Counted from the stretch's first letter, positions 25,598 to 35,775 are shown. The stretch: DNA of 64,000 nucleotides from Bdellovibrionota bacterium (GCA_040386775.1 JAZKEU010000011.1:18556-82555); one strand, 5' to 3'. A program made the numbers and translations. Notes: generated by a model from the sequence alone, not told the origin.

Positions 25598-27247
25598 ATG
25601 TGCAAAGTCAATTACTATAAGTCATTACTTTTAACTGCCCTAACAGTTTTTGGATATTCTAAATCTCATGCGCAGAGCGCTTGTTTGAAAATTTTTAGTG
25701 ATAATCAAGTATCGAGTACGGCAAAAACCGGAAAGTTGGATAGTATTTTTTCTTCTTCGGATATTCGTATGTTGGGGCGACTGTCAACGGTGTCAAATAA
25801 TGATAGAAGATTAGATAACTATTGGATTCATCGCCTAGAGACTGTTAATGCAATGGATCGTGTGTTACTTGACCCTAAACCCTGGTTTAAGCTCGGCCAT
25901 CAGTCTGTTGTTGTGTCTAGGTTAGAAAAATTAATTGAAGCAGACCCCAGTTTTTTAAAGCTTATTGAAGAGAGTGGATCTTACGTGCTTTCTTATTTAA
26001 AACTAGAAGAGGGAAAGAAAGGAAACGATCAATTATTTTCGGAAGGGAAAGAAATTTTATTATTTCTTTCGGAGGTAGCTGGAGCTCTTGATTTCACAAA
26101 GCCCACCATCCAAGATGATTTAAATAGGGCCTATGGTTTGGCTAATGCTTTAAGAAACGAGTCTCGTAATTTTTCACATCCTACGGATAGGGAACTCGCT
26201 ATATTGAATTTCTTCGAAAATATTAAAAGCAAAAAAGATGACCTTATTCTGAGAGAGACTGACATGAAGTTAGTCCTAAGAGCACAACTTTATTATAAAG
26301 AATCGTCATTGGGTCAATATATTGAGAGACTTGTTGATCGCAGGCAAAGCAGGAAGTGGGTTTCATTAAGAGACAATAACTCCAAGTCCCTCGAGCAAAG
26401 AGTTAAGGATTTAGTTATCAATATTGGATGGAAATGGAGTTCTGAGTCTAATATTTTATACGCTTTTTACAAAGGAGACCATGGAATTGGTATACCTGTA
26501 GTTTTTAGCAAATCTTCTTCGCTGCAATATAAAGACTTTATACCTCTAATGCAAACAAGAGATCTCTTTGGAGGAGGTTTCAAGTCCTTGCCTGGAAATT
26601 ATGCTTACACTGCTATTGAGCTTACTTTAGAATCAAGGTTTTTTGATTTACCAATAAGTGTTTCCGGAGTTATCCGCCACAAAAAAGGTAGAGATGCTAA
26701 AGGTAGATTTACATCTATTCCTTACTTAGAAATAGAATCTGTTGGCAAATCCGCTGTATCAACACTATCCGCTCACCAGGCTATTGCGGAATATGGTAAA
26801 TGGTATCAAAAGGAATTGATTAAGGAAATGAATAGGAAGGCGGATAGAGAAAAAGACAGAGAATCCCATCGGCTTGCAATGATTGTTACTGAAGCTATAA
26901 TTCGCAGTATGGGGCCACCCGTACAAGCCCGTAGTAGGACTCCTGAAGATAGAGCAGTAAATGATTTCCTTGTAGAAGCCGCTAGAAAATACCCAGCTGC
27001 CACAGTAGATGAAATTGCAGATTATCAAGCAAGAAATGAAGCAGCTAATGCCGAGAGAAGACGAGCCAAAATAGAAAGTGAGCAGCAAAGAGCAGAAGCT
27101 TCTCATTCAGGAAGAGAAAGTAACTCAAACTCTATGTACAGAGGTGTAGTTTCAGATCCAGATGTAATGAATGCTCATGATGCTGCTCTGCAAAGGGCAA
27201 ACGAAAGCAATAGAGATATGAGTATTCTAGATTCTGATATTGATTAG
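25598..27247 (+). CDS. Exported protein of unknown function
   Basis: Protein of 549 residues with a signal peptide (cut near SHAQS). The N-terminal 230 residues are mainly helical. The middle (about 270-390) has beta-rich stretches such as GIGIPVVFSKSSSL and YTAIELTLESRFFDLPISVSG. The last 140 residues are highly charged with long helical runs (KWYQKELIKEMNRKADREKD), probably a coiled coil. No family is recognised. It stands alone between a decayed island and a terminator, so horizontal origin is possible. Confidence 0.75.
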   Translation: MCKVNYYKSLLLTALTVFGYSKSHAQSACLKIFSDNQVSSTAKTGKLDSIFSSSDIRMLGRLSTVSNNDRRLDNYWIHRLETVNAMDRVLLDPKPWFKLGHQSVVVSRLEKLIEADPSFLKLIEESGSYVLSYLKLEEGKKGNDQLFSEGKEILLFLSEVAGALDFTKPTIQDDLNRAYGLANALRNESRNFSHPTDRELAILNFFENIKSKKDDLILRETDMKLVLRAQLYYKESSLGQYIERLVDRRQSRKWVSLRDNNSKSLEQRVKDLVINIGWKWSSESNILYAFYKGDHGIGIPVVFSKSSSLQYKDFIPLMQTRDLFGGGFKSLPGNYAYTAIELTLESRFFDLPISVSGVIRHKKGRDAKGRFTSIPYLEIESVGKSAVSTLSAHQAIAEYGKWYQKELIKEMNRKADREKDRESHRLAMIVTEAIIRSMGPPVQARSRTPEDRAVNDFLVEAARKYPAATVDEIADYQARNEAANAERRRAKIESEQQRAEASHSGRESNSNSMYRGVVSDPDVMNAHDAALQRANESNRDMSILDSDID

Positions 27248-27271
27248 TAAGCACTTGCTAATCACTGTATA

Positions 27272-27301
27272 GGTAAGGTCAAAAAACCTTCCCTTTTTTT
27301 A
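27272..27301 (+). terminator. Terminator after exported-protein gene
   Basis: GGTAAGGT (27272-27279) pairs with ACCTTCCC (27286-27293) with one mismatch, followed by eight T. It lies 25 bases after the stop codon. Confidence 0.7.
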
Positions 27302-27398
27302 TTCCAGTTTAGAAGACATCAAGACAACATGAATGGCGGATACCACCCCTCACCTTAGACAAAGTAACACCATAATTTCTGTATATGCGAGGGAGCCC

Positions 27399-28640
27399 CT
27401 ATTCTTCTAACTCTGTATGCTTCAAAGTCAAATCAATAGACTCAAGCTTTATATGCTCTTCCCGATCCTGGAACCCAAGTTCCTTGAGCTTTCTGACCGA
27501 CGGGAGCACCCTTGTATCCAATGAACTCATAGAATCATTGTAGGACTTTACGGCACCCTCAAGGTTGGCGCCCAGTTTTGATAAATGCTTAAGCCATGGA
27601 GTCAATCGATCGTAGAATTCCTTTGCCTGATTGATCATCCCTTGCGCATTTTCTGTAATTTGATTTTGGCTCCAACCGTAAGCAATCGCCTTAAGCAATG
27701 CCACAAGAGTCGTTGGAGTTGCGATGATGATTTTTTCTTTTAGCGCATCTTCTATAATTGATTTATCGATTTCAACCGCTGCGCCCAAAAGTGCTTCGTT
27801 AGGAATAAACAATACCGCAAATTCTGCAGAATGTTCGAATTGTTCCCAATAACTTTTCTTGGAAAGGTCTTGAACTCTTGTTCTTAGGTTTCTAGCGTGT
27901 CTTTCTAGAGCCTTCTTTTTTTCTTCTGGAGTTGGAGCATCTACAGCATCAAGGAATGCATCGAGAACTGCCTTGGAATCCACCACCACCACACGATTAT
28001 TAGGAAGTCTAACGATCAGATCAGGCTTCTGCAAATTCTTTTCCCCGTCTCTTACAGCCACTTGTTCGTCAAAATCACAGAACTGATTCATGCCCGCAAG
28101 TTCCACCACACGTTTCAACTGGATCTCACCCCAACTGCCACGAACTTCGGGACGTCTTAGTGCTTTTGAAAGTGAGCTCGCCTCTTCTTTTAATTTTTCA
28201 CTCGTGATTGTCACTTGAGTCAATTGTTGAGCGATCTTTCCAAACTGCTCGTTTCTTTCTTTTTCTACCGTCGTTAAATCTGTTTGAAGTTTCGAGAGCG
28301 TGTCCTTCATTGGGTTTAAAAGTTTTTGAAATTCCAAAACCTTTTCATTCAATGTCCCATTGGCTTCCGTAGTCTTTTTGTCCAATCTCTCTGTCGCTAG
28401 ATTTAAAAAGTTTTTGGACTGGCTCTCTAAGGTTTCAGATGCTAGCCCTTTAAAAATCTTTTCCATTTGGTTTTGTGTATCCTGGAAGAAAGATTTTTGC
28501 TCTGCCAAACGCTTGTCCGTTTCTTGAACTCGGAGCTCTTTCTCAGTTTTTTCCCTAGCCAATTCCGACTTCACTTTAAAAAGATAAGCGCCAAGAGCAA
28601 AACTCACTACCCACCCTAATAGTCCAATAATGCTTTCCAT
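27399..28640 (-). CDS. rmuC: DNA recombination protein RmuC
   Basis: Protein of 413 residues with an N-terminal membrane segment, a long coiled coil (about 25-160) and the RmuC domain, recognised from RGSWGEIQLKRVVELAGM, DLIVRLPNNRVVVVDSKAVLDAF and FAVLFIPNEALL. The DSK motif belongs to the restriction-endonuclease-like core. RmuC limits inversions at short repeats in E. coli. It follows the thioredoxin-TPR gene after seven bases, as third gene of a three-gene operon. Confidence 0.95.
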   Translation of the reverse strand: MESIIGLLGWVVSFALGAYLFKVKSELAREKTEKELRVQETDKRLAEQKSFFQDTQNQMEKIFKGLASETLESQSKNFLNLATERLDKKTTEANGTLNEKVLEFQKLLNPMKDTLSKLQTDLTTVEKERNEQFGKIAQQLTQVTITSEKLKEEASSLSKALRRPEVRGSWGEIQLKRVVELAGMNQFCDFDEQVAVRDGEKNLQKPDLIVRLPNNRVVVVDSKAVLDAFLDAVDAPTPEEKKKALERHARNLRTRVQDLSKKSYWEQFEHSAEFAVLFIPNEALLGAAVEIDKSIIEDALKEKIIIATPTTLVALLKAIAYGWSQNQITENAQGMINQAKEFYDRLTPWLKHLSKLGANLEGAVKSYNDSMSSLDTRVLPSVRKLKELGFQDREEHIKLESIDLTLKHTELEE

Positions 28641-28647
28641 GTTTTAC

Positions 28648-30420
28648 CTATTCCGTCTTTTTTGCGTCATCGGATTCTTTGCCGCGAGTTTTCAAAGCTT
28701 CTTTTTGGATTTGGATCTTTGCCAATAACCCTTTTAGATTTGCCACGTATCTGTGAGATCTAATCTGAGTCGTGGATGGCAAATATACTTTTTCTAAAGT
28801 TTTTGTAAGCGTGCTTTCCGCAATGTTCAGTTTCTTTTGTTCTAATTCAATTTGCGCCTTCAATACGGCAGCTCTGATCATATTGTCGCCATAAGAACCT
28901 TCAAGCGCGCTCTTCGCATAAATGTAAGCCTTATCCACGCTCCCAGTATCAAAAAGTGCCTTTGCATAGTAATAGTTGAACGCAAACTCTGTTCTGTAAA
29001 TTTTTACGAGATCACCAAAGATTTTTAACGCTTCTTCGTTCATTCCCGCCTTCACCAAACAAAAACCTCTCTCCATCTGAGCACCACGAGGAGTCTTGAG
29101 AGGAGATTTTTCTGAAATCTTTTTGTAGTCTTCTGCACAAGACGCAAAGTTTTGGCGAGATGATGTGCCCTCCTCTAGATTCTCAAAAGCACTTCCCAAA
29201 TTGTAGTAGAGTTCAGCTCTAGTAAACTCAGAAGAATCAATCTCGGTCCCTGCGGCCCAAGTGGCAACGCTTTCTTTTACCTTCTCAATTCTCTTCTTAA
29301 GTGCTTCTGGATCTTTTTCTGAAAGAGCCATCGCCCATTGGCTAGCTAAAATATCTTTTGGATTTTCATCGATAAGTTTTGCGAGAACTTCCGCGGCTTC
29401 TTTTGGCTTATTGTCATTTTCAAAAATTTTATAATCTGCAATCAAAGAAAGTTTCTTGGCCTCAGGACTTGTTTGCTTTAAGAGCGTGATCTTGGTGTTG
29501 GCAGGTTCGTCTCTATCGAGTTGCCATTGAGCAAGTCTAAGGACGTCTTTTTCTAGCGCCATACCTTTTTCAACTTTAGACACCACCATCTCGATTGGAT
29601 TGTCTTTTTGTGCTAGCTGTGCACCTAACCAATTTGAAACTGCCGTTTCGGTTCTATAACCTACAAATCTTCCAATCTCATTCAATGTCGAGGTTGTTAG
29701 AACTGTCGTTGGGTATCCACCGATTTTGAATTTTTCTTTTAGGTCCCAAGAAATATCTGAATCCACATCCAAGATCAATTTCACAACGCCCTTGGCCTGA
29801 TCTTGGAACTTTTTGTTTTGCCATACGTTTTCATCTAGCATGTTGCATGCTGGGCACCACTGAGCCGAGAACACAATCAGCAGAGGCTGGTTTTTCTTTT
29901 TCGCTTCAGCAATTGCAAATTGATCACGGTTTTTCACAAATCCCGGAGGAGCACTGAGTTCTGCCTTAGGAACATACAAAATATTTGAAGAAACTCTTTT
30001 CTTCATGGCCTTCTTGTAACCTCTCGGCGCGCTCACTAGCACATCTAATTTTTCAAACTTACAGAAACTTTCTTTATCATCACAGATGTAAGCATTGATT
30101 TTATACATCCCCGACTCTTCAAACTGACATTGCATGAATTCTGGCTTAAGAGTTTGAGGCTTAACAAGGTTGCAATTGTTGTTGGCCTTAAGGTTGAAGT
30201 GATGACCTTCTATGGGACGAATATCAATCATCTCGTTCACTACATATTTATTGAGCATGGGTTTTAAGAGCGACTCCCCTGGAGCTTTTCCCCACATGGT
30301 TTTTTTGTCTGTCACTACGGCTCCTGATGCTTTTTCTAAGCTATTTTGCTCCTGCGCATATGTCTGTGAGTTTATTAAAGTCATCCCAACTAACAATACC
30401 ATTAAAACTAAAATTCTCAT
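28648..30420 (-). CDS. Periplasmic thioredoxin-fold protein with TPR-like repeats
   Basis: Protein of 590 residues. A signal peptide (cut near TYAQ) is followed by a DsbD-like N-terminal beta domain with cysteines (about 45-130), a thioredoxin fold with active site WCPAC (Cys189, Cys192) and cis-proline YPTTVL, then helical TPR-like repeats to the C-terminus (about 300-575). It may reduce or isomerise disulfides in envelope proteins, or act as a redox-sensing scaffold. It overlaps the upstream glycosyltransferase gene by four bases. Confidence 0.88.
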   Translation of the reverse strand: MRILVLMVLLVGMTLINSQTYAQEQNSLEKASGAVVTDKKTMWGKAPGESLLKPMLNKYVVNEMIDIRPIEGHHFNLKANNNCNLVKPQTLKPEFMQCQFEESGMYKINAYICDDKESFCKFEKLDVLVSAPRGYKKAMKKRVSSNILYVPKAELSAPPGFVKNRDQFAIAEAKKKNQPLLIVFSAQWCPACNMLDENVWQNKKFQDQAKGVVKLILDVDSDISWDLKEKFKIGGYPTTVLTTSTLNEIGRFVGYRTETAVSNWLGAQLAQKDNPIEMVVSKVEKGMALEKDVLRLAQWQLDRDEPANTKITLLKQTSPEAKKLSLIADYKIFENDNKPKEAAEVLAKLIDENPKDILASQWAMALSEKDPEALKKRIEKVKESVATWAAGTEIDSSEFTRAELYYNLGSAFENLEEGTSSRQNFASCAEDYKKISEKSPLKTPRGAQMERGFCLVKAGMNEEALKIFGDLVKIYRTEFAFNYYYAKALFDTGSVDKAYIYAKSALEGSYGDNMIRAAVLKAQIELEQKKLNIAESTLTKTLEKVYLPSTTQIRSHRYVANLKGLLAKIQIQKEALKTRGKESDDAKKTE

Positions 30421-31223
30421 GTCATCCCCAATTCGATTGATCGAACATCTTTTTCTTGTTGTTCTTTTCTCTTAACTACTTGTTGAAGTTCTTTTAATTT
30501 CGAAAACTTCAAAAATACCGAATACGCTGCTCCCACCGAAATAATAAATCCCGGAAGGCCATCTAAAAATCCTAATTTCCAAACATAAGTCTCTAAAAAT
30601 TTTGAAATCGGCTTCAAAAGAAGTTTCACTAGAGAAAATTTCTTTCCACGATCATACAAATCCTGCGCACCCAAAGAGGAATAGCGATTGTTCGCATCCA
30701 CTTGGTGTTTTAAATCTCTAAATACATAATGCAAAAGATTGTTCTGAAATGTGCCGATATTTTCACATTCAATTTTTTCGTGAACGTGACCGCCGCCCCA
30801 TTTTGCTTTCTTGCGATTAAAAAATCTCAATTGCCTGTCAGGGTACCAACCACCGTGCTTGATCCATCTGCCCAGATGAAAGCTGAGTCTTGGCATTCTG
30901 TAGCCGTCTTGGATGGGAGTTGTATCAAATGTTTGCAAAATTTCTTGGGAGAGTCCGAGGGAGAGGGCTTCGTCTGCATCCAACGCCAATATCCAATCGT
31001 TTTTTGCAATATCCGTAGCTCTTTGTTTTTGATCTCTGAATCCTAAGAACTTTTGCACGTGAACTTTTGCCCCTAGGGAAGATGCGATCTCTCTTGTTTT
31101 GTCCTTGCTCTCCGAATCTAAAACAATGACTTCATCGGCCCACGGAACGCTCTCTATGCAACGAGCAATATTTTCTTCTTCGTTGAGAGTGATAATCACA
31201 AGAGTTATTGGTCTTTTTTCCAT
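30417..31223 (-). CDS. Family 2 glycosyltransferase (LPS core WaaE-like)
   Basis: Protein of 268 residues with GT-A fold. It has LVIITLNEEENIARCIESV, VIVLDSESKDKT, the metal-binding LALDADEAL (DxD) and an acceptor region with GGGHVHEKIE. This resembles the WaaE/KdtX group that adds glucose to the LPS inner core. A C-terminal hydrophobic segment suggests membrane association. It leads an operon with the thioredoxin-TPR and rmuC genes. Confidence 0.88.
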   Translation of the reverse strand: MEKRPITLVIITLNEEENIARCIESVPWADEVIVLDSESKDKTREIASSLGAKVHVQKFLGFRDQKQRATDIAKNDWILALDADEALSLGLSQEILQTFDTTPIQDGYRMPRLSFHLGRWIKHGGWYPDRQLRFFNRKKAKWGGGHVHEKIECENIGTFQNNLLHYVFRDLKHQVDANNRYSSLGAQDLYDRGKKFSLVKLLLKPISKFLETYVWKLGFLDGLPGFIISVGAAYSVFLKFSKLKELQQVVKRKEQQEKDVRSIELGMT

Positions 31224-31433
31224 CTGCTCGGAGCTTACGAACCTTAGGTTATTTTGTCCATCATGGAAGGCTATTTCGCATCGCCCAATTTAAAGGTTTG
31301 TTTCGTAAAAGCTATGGCCTTTTCGTATAGCTTGAAGTTAAATCTTGAAAGTGTCTGCTCAATTGGATTTCGCAGCTGCGAAACAAAAGTAGACTAACAT
31401 CTTTCGACTTGTTTCGACCTTTTGGAGGCCCTT

Positions 31434-32063
31434 ATGAAATTACTGGTTTTTCGCGCTATTTTTGCCGTTGCTTTAATGTTCTCTTTTTCTACTGCGAATG
31501 CTTACTACTCAACTATGGATACTGGGAAAATCGTTCCTACAGGAAAATATAGAGCCATCGTAGGTCCGCAATTCATCACCACTGGTGGGAACGAAGGCAC
31601 TAATCTGTCTGGTAGATTCGATGCCGGAATCGGTGAAAGCACAACGATGAGAGGCTTAATCGGCGTGGGCGAAGATGAATTCCTTTATGGCGGTCTTTTT
31701 GCGAAATGGATTCCATATCCTGATTTTGAAAATCAACCAGCGCTGGGCTTTATTTTTGGTGGAACTTATGCGAGAGAAGAAGTTGCCGATGAGACCGAAG
31801 ATGTACTCAGCCTAAGATTCGCTCCTCTAGTGAGTAAAGAATTTGAAACTGACATTGGTGTGCTTACACCTTACGCTTCTTTACCGATCAGCGTGGCTTT
31901 TGTGGATGGAGACACCATCTATCCAGTACAACTTGCCGGTGGAACAGAATTTAAACCTTATAACTGGGAAAACGTAAGCTTCATGGGCGAAGTTGGACTG
32001 AAACTCAATAAAGCTTTTTCTTATATTTCACTCGCAGTTGTATTTGAATTTGCGGACGATTAA
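31434..32063 (+). CDS. Exported beta-rich protein, likely small outer-membrane barrel
   Basis: Protein of 209 residues. The ATG at 31434 is chosen because GGAGG lies seven bases before it. A signal peptide (cut near TANA) precedes alternating hydrophobic/polar strands (about 30-205), ending in AVVFEFADD. The pattern suits an eight-stranded outer-membrane barrel, although the usual terminal Phe is three residues early. Function unknown. The next exported-protein gene starts two bases after its stop. Confidence 0.75.
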   Translation: MKLLVFRAIFAVALMFSFSTANAYYSTMDTGKIVPTGKYRAIVGPQFITTGGNEGTNLSGRFDAGIGESTTMRGLIGVGEDEFLYGGLFAKWIPYPDFENQPALGFIFGGTYAREEVADETEDVLSLRFAPLVSKEFETDIGVLTPYASLPISVAFVDGDTIYPVQLAGGTEFKPYNWENVSFMGEVGLKLNKAFSYISLAVVFEFADD

Positions 32064-32065
32064 GA

Positions 32066-32419
32066 ATGACGAAATCAGTAATGAAGTTTTTTATTCTTGC
32101 AACCTTAATACTCACCTCCTCTATCAGCTTTGCCATTCCTAAAACTGGCGCAAAGTATGCCATCCTCTGCCGTAAAGCCGAAAGCTTTGATCAGGCCGTT
32201 GCAAAAATCAATACGATCACTACAGATCCTCAATGGCCCATTGATTTAGCCGTCGAAAAAACTGGCGGAACTGCGCACAACATTTCGGTGAACCCAAAGC
32301 AAGTAAAGTACGACATGGCAAACTTCAAAATTTCGGAATCAGAAGAAGATGTGAAAGTTGGAAAGACTTCAAAGAAGACAAAGTTTTATCAGGCTTGCGT
32401 ACCGATTGAGTTTGATTGA
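32066..32419 (+). CDS. Small exported protein of unknown function
   Basis: Protein of 117 residues with a signal peptide (cut near SFA) and a compact mature domain. The two cysteines (in AILCRK and YQACVP) are probably disulfide-bonded. It is cotranscribed with the preceding barrel-like gene. No family is recognised. Confidence 0.75.
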   Translation: MTKSVMKFFILATLILTSSISFAIPKTGAKYAILCRKAESFDQAVAKINTITTDPQWPIDLAVEKTGGTAHNISVNPKQVKYDMANFKISESEEDVKVGKTSKKTKFYQACVPIEFD

Positions 32420-32430
32420 AGACTTGTAGA

Positions 32431-32461
32431 GAGACTGTCGCCCATCGTGGTTGACAGTCTC
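32431..32461. terminator. Hairpin between convergent genes
   Basis: GAGACTGTC (32431-32439) and GACAGTCTC (32453-32461) form a perfect nine-base stem between the exported-protein gene and dnaK, which converge here. No T-run follows on either strand, so it is a possible bidirectional or Rho-assisted terminator. Confidence 0.5.
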
Positions 32462-32480
32462 AGTGCGATAGCTCTTAGGA

Positions 32481-34382
32481 TTAATTCACATCTTTGTAGT
32501 CAGCGTCGATGACATCATCGCCATCCTTCTTCGCTGCTGCAGGCTCTTGTTGTCCGCCACCCGTTGGGTCTCCGCCGCCTTGACCTGAAGAACCTTTATA
32601 GATTTCTCCAGAAATTTGGTGAGACACTTGCGTGAGTTTTTCGTACTCCGAAGTTAAGGCCGCAACATCGTCTGACTCTAAGGCTGTCTTCGCTTGAGTA
32701 ATCGCATCATTGCCAGTTTTTGCTAAGTCTGCATTGAGTTTATCTTTGTTGTCCTTAAGCATCTTTTCTGTTTGATAAATTAAAGAATCCAAATTGTTTC
32801 TTAGAGTGACAACTTCTTTTCTCTTTTTATCTTCCTCAGCATTGGCTTCCGCATCGTCTACCATTTTCTTGATATCCGCTTCTGAAAGATTTGATTTTGC
32901 AGTGATCTTGATGGCTTGTTCTTTTCCCGTTCCAAGATCTTTTGCTGTCACGTGCATGATACCGTTGGCATCAATGTCGAAGGCCACTTCAATTTGTGGA
33001 GTTCCACGTGGAGCCGGCGGGATTCCCACGAGCTCAAAGCGCCCGAGGGCTTTATTGTCTTTTGCAAATTCTCTTTCACCTTGCAGAACATGGATATCAA
33101 CCGATGGTTGGCTATCAGCAGCTGTTGAGAACACCTGAGATTTCTTAGTTGGGATTGTTGTGTTTCTTTCGATGAGTTTTGTCATTACGCCACCCATTGT
33201 TTCAATACCCAATGAAAGTGGAGTTACGTCGAGCAACAACACATCTTTCACATCACCAGCTAATACTCCACCTTGAACTGCTGCGCCTACGGCAACAACT
33301 TCATCGGGGTTTACTGAGCGGTTTGGTTCACGTTTGAAGAAATCTTTTACTGCTTTTTGGATTGCTGGAATTCTTGTTGAACCACCCACCAATACAACTT
33401 CATCAATTTGTTCTACGGATAGACCAGAATCTTTTACCGCTTTTTTGCACGGCTCGATTGATCTTCTCACAAGGTCTTCTGTCATTTGGTCAAATTTTGC
33501 ACGTGTAAGCTTCACTTGTAAATGCTTTGGACCTGTTTGATCTGCCGTGATGAACGGGAGATTGATTTCTGTTTCTTGAGTTGTTGAAAGTTCGATCTTT
33601 GCTTTTTCTGCGCCTTCTTTTAGACGTTGAAGTGCCATTTTATCTTTGGATAAATCAACACCGTTGGTTTTTTTGAAGTCTTCCACCAACCAATCTAAGA
33701 TAACGTTATCGAAGTCATCGCCACCAAGGTGCGTGTCCCCGTTTGTTGATTTTACTTCTACGACATTATCGCCAACTTCAAGGATGGAAATATCGAACGT
33801 CCCACCACCGAAGTCATAGACTGCGATTTTTTGGTCTTTCTTTTTATCCATTCCGTAAGCAAGTGCCGCAGCAGTTGGTTCGTTGATAATACGTTTCACA
33901 TCAAGGCCCGCAATTCTGCCGGCATCTTTTGTGGCTTGTCTTTGAGAATCGTTAAAGTAAGCAGGAACCGTGATCACCGCCTCTGTCACTTCGTGACCGA
34001 GATAATTTTCTGCAGTTTGCTTTAGTTTTTGCAAAATAAAGGCACCGATCTGTTCGGGCGAATATTCTTCACCGCGAATGTCGAATGCGACGCCGCCGCC
34101 TTTTTCTTTTACTTTATAAGGAATTCTTTTTTGCTCGTGAGTTGTTTCGCCAAAAATTCTACCAATGAATCTTTTTGAAGAGAAAATTGTATTTTCTGGA
34201 TTCGTGACAGCTTGTCTTTTTGCAACCTGACCGACCAGTTTTTCGCCGTCCTTTGTGAAGGCCACGATGGAAGGAGTTGTTCTTCCGCCCTCTTCGTTTG
34301 TTAGAACTTTGGCTTCACCGTTTTCCATGACGGCAACACAAGAGTTTGTTGTACCTAAATCTATACCAATAATTTTTCCCAT
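32481..34382 (-). CDS. dnaK: Chaperone DnaK (Hsp70)
   Basis: ATP-dependent cytoplasmic chaperone of 633 residues. The phosphate-1 motif [13 protein letters not shown] is at the start. [14 protein letters not shown] and VGGSTRIPA are in the ATPase lobe, [18 protein letters not shown] is the linker and substrate-domain start, and the lid is followed by a Gly/Gln-rich tail ending [13 protein letters not shown] lies seven bases before the ATG. It has its own heat-shock-type promoter after dnaJ. The order dnaJ-dnaK is the reverse of the common dnaK-dnaJ. Confidence 0.98.
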   Translation of the reverse strand: MGKIIGIDLGTTNSCVAVMENGEAKVLTNEEGGRTTPSIVAFTKDGEKLVGQVAKRQAVTNPENTIFSSKRFIGRIFGETTHEQKRIPYKVKEKGGGVAFDIRGEEYSPEQIGAFILQKLKQTAENYLGHEVTEAVITVPAYFNDSQRQATKDAGRIAGLDVKRIINEPTAAALAYGMDKKKDQKIAVYDFGGGTFDISILEVGDNVVEVKSTNGDTHLGGDDFDNVILDWLVEDFKKTNGVDLSKDKMALQRLKEGAEKAKIELSTTQETEINLPFITADQTGPKHLQVKLTRAKFDQMTEDLVRRSIEPCKKAVKDSGLSVEQIDEVVLVGGSTRIPAIQKAVKDFFKREPNRSVNPDEVVAVGAAVQGGVLAGDVKDVLLLDVTPLSLGIETMGGVMTKLIERNTTIPTKKSQVFSTAADSQPSVDIHVLQGEREFAKDNKALGRFELVGIPPAPRGTPQIEVAFDIDANGIMHVTAKDLGTGKEQAIKITAKSNLSEADIKKMVDDAEANAEEDKKRKEVVTLRNNLDSLIYQTEKMLKDNKDKLNADLAKTGNDAITQAKTALESDDVAALTSEYEKLTQVSHQISGEIYKGSSGQGGGDPTGGGQQEPAAAKKDGDDVIDADYKDVN

Positions 34383-34480
34383 TCTATCCTCCGAAAATTC
34401 GCTTCCTGTTTTTTTCTCTGTTAGAGTTGCTGGAAGCGGTCATTATTTTAATCATTATTTACTTCAGTAACTACATTCAT

Positions 34481-34509
34481 AATTTGAGTTGCTTTAAGTT
34501 TCCGTCAAG
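34481..34509 (-). promoter_or_regulatory. Heat-shock-type promoter upstream of dnaK
   Basis: On the minus strand, CTTGACG, a 14-base spacer, then CTCAAATT. The -35 heptamer and the spacing are identical to the site before dnaJ, and both resemble sigma-32 promoters. The leader to the ATG would be about 90-100 bases. Confidence 0.55.
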
Positions 34510-34519
34510 GGCACTCAAA

Positions 34520-35617
34520 TCAGGAGAAAAACCCCTTCTTTTTGTCAAAGATCTTTTCTCCGCGTATCTCAGCGATTTCCCTTAGCTTTTGTTCTTCTTC
34601 GGGTTTTAGCTTTTTTGGAATATCAATTTTAACTTCATAATATATATGGCCACGAGCTGCTGATCTGAGTGATGGAAGGCCTTTTTTTGAAAGCTCAATT
34701 TGAGATCCTCCTTGAGTTCCCGGTGGAATTTTCAAGGGTTCTTTGCCCTCGAGAGTTTTGACTTCCACTTCGGTTCCGAGGATGGCTTGGCTGTAAGAGA
34801 TTTTGATTTCTGAATATAAGTTTTGGGCTTCGCGCTCAAAGTTTGCGTGATTTGCTACGCGGATTTCGACATAGAGATCGCCTTGGGGACCGCTTCCGTA
34901 ACCGCCTTCACCTTCGCCGCTGACTCTGAGGCGAGTTCCGTTATCGACGCCGGCTGGGACTTTGACTTTGAGTTTTCGGCGAGCCATTACGCGGCCTTGA
35001 CTGTTACAAGATGCGCAGGGCTTTTTGATTTTTTTGCCCGAGCCTCTGCAAGTTGGGCAGGTCGTTGCCATCTGGAAGAACCCTTGGGATCTCACCACCT
35101 GACCTCGGCCAGCGCAGGTGCCGCAAGTTTCCATGCCGAACTTGGGATCGGCGCCCGTGCCTGAACAAGGTTTGCAATTGTCTTCTGTTTCGAAGGTGAT
35201 TTCTTTTTCTATGCCTTCTAGAACATCTTCAAGTTTTACTTCAAGTAAATATCGTAAGTCCGAGCCCCTGCGATTGGAACTCTTTTGACCTTGTCTTTGC
35301 TGACCACCGAAGAAGTCGCCAAAGATATCACCAAAACTTTCAAAGATATCGTTGATGTCCGTAAAGCCTTGGCCACCGAAACCACCGCCGCCTCCACCTT
35401 GGAAAGCTCGGTGTCCGTAGGTATCGTACTGTTGTCTTTTTTGTGGGTTCGAGAGAATTTCGTAAGCACTTGCCGCTTCTTTGAATTTGTCTTCAGCTTC
35501 TTTGTTTCCAGGGTTTTTGTCAGGATGATATTGCATCGCGAGCTTGCGATAAGCTTTCTTAATAACGTCCTGGTCGGCGCTTTTCTCCACGCCTAATACT
35601 TCGTAAAAATCTCTCAT
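34520..35617 (-). CDS. dnaJ: Co-chaperone DnaJ (Hsp40)
   Basis: Protein of 365 residues that stimulates DnaK ATPase and delivers clients. The J-domain HPD motif is in [11 protein letters not shown] Gly/Phe-rich linker follows, then four zinc-binding CxxCxGxG-like repeats ([32 protein letters not shown]; the last has Ser-Gln before the final Gly), and C-terminal substrate domains. This is a full type I DnaJ. The predicted heat-shock promoter ends about 12 bases upstream of the ATG, leaving a very short leader and only a weak ribosome site. Confidence 0.98.
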   Translation of the reverse strand: MRDFYEVLGVEKSADQDVIKKAYRKLAMQYHPDKNPGNKEAEDKFKEAASAYEILSNPQKRQQYDTYGHRAFQGGGGGGFGGQGFTDINDIFESFGDIFGDFFGGQQRQGQKSSNRRGSDLRYLLEVKLEDVLEGIEKEITFETEDNCKPCSGTGADPKFGMETCGTCAGRGQVVRSQGFFQMATTCPTCRGSGKKIKKPCASCNSQGRVMARRKLKVKVPAGVDNGTRLRVSGEGEGGYGSGPQGDLYVEIRVANHANFEREAQNLYSEIKISYSQAILGTEVEVKTLEGKEPLKIPPGTQGGSQIELSKKGLPSLRSAARGHIYYEVKIDIPKKLKPEEEQKLREIAEIRGEKIFDKKKGFFS

Positions 35618-35629
35618 ATGATGCGCCTA

Positions 35630-35658
35630 ATTTGGGGGGTGACATCAATTTCGTCAAG
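35630..35658 (-). promoter_or_regulatory. Heat-shock-type promoter upstream of dnaJ
   Basis: On the minus strand, CTTGACG (35652-35658), a 14-base spacer, then CCCCAAAT (35630-35637). This is close to the sigma-32 pattern CTTGAAA-N13-15-CCCCATNT. No CIRCE repeat is present, so HrcA control is not indicated. Confidence 0.65.
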
Positions 35659-35697
35659 CCCGGAGATGAAGATAGATAAAGAATATTTGCCGTGTTT

Positions 35698-35775
35698 TTA
35701 GGCAGATTGATTTTTGAGCGCCTTCTCCAAATCAAAAGTCACCTGAAGATTCATCCAAAGCTTTGAGAGTATCAG
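35698..35775 (-). pseudogene. C-terminal remnant of a HigA-type antitoxin
   Basis: A short frame reads LSKLWMNLQVTFDLEKAL then KNQSA and a stop. This matches the conserved end of HigA/VapI antitoxins (pattern S..FW.NLQ..YDL..A). The helix-turn-helix part is missing and the frame overlaps the end of the XRE gene. No HigB toxin is nearby. It is probably a relic of a toxin-antitoxin locus. Confidence 0.5.

Noticed and set aside
32794-33138. Open frames antisense to dnaK and dnaJ
   Set aside because: They are shadows of strongly conserved coding sequence on the opposite strand.
35618-35771. CIRCE/HrcA control of dnaJ
   Set aside because: No TTAGCACTC-N9-GAGTGCTAA repeat is present; a sigma-32-like site is seen instead.
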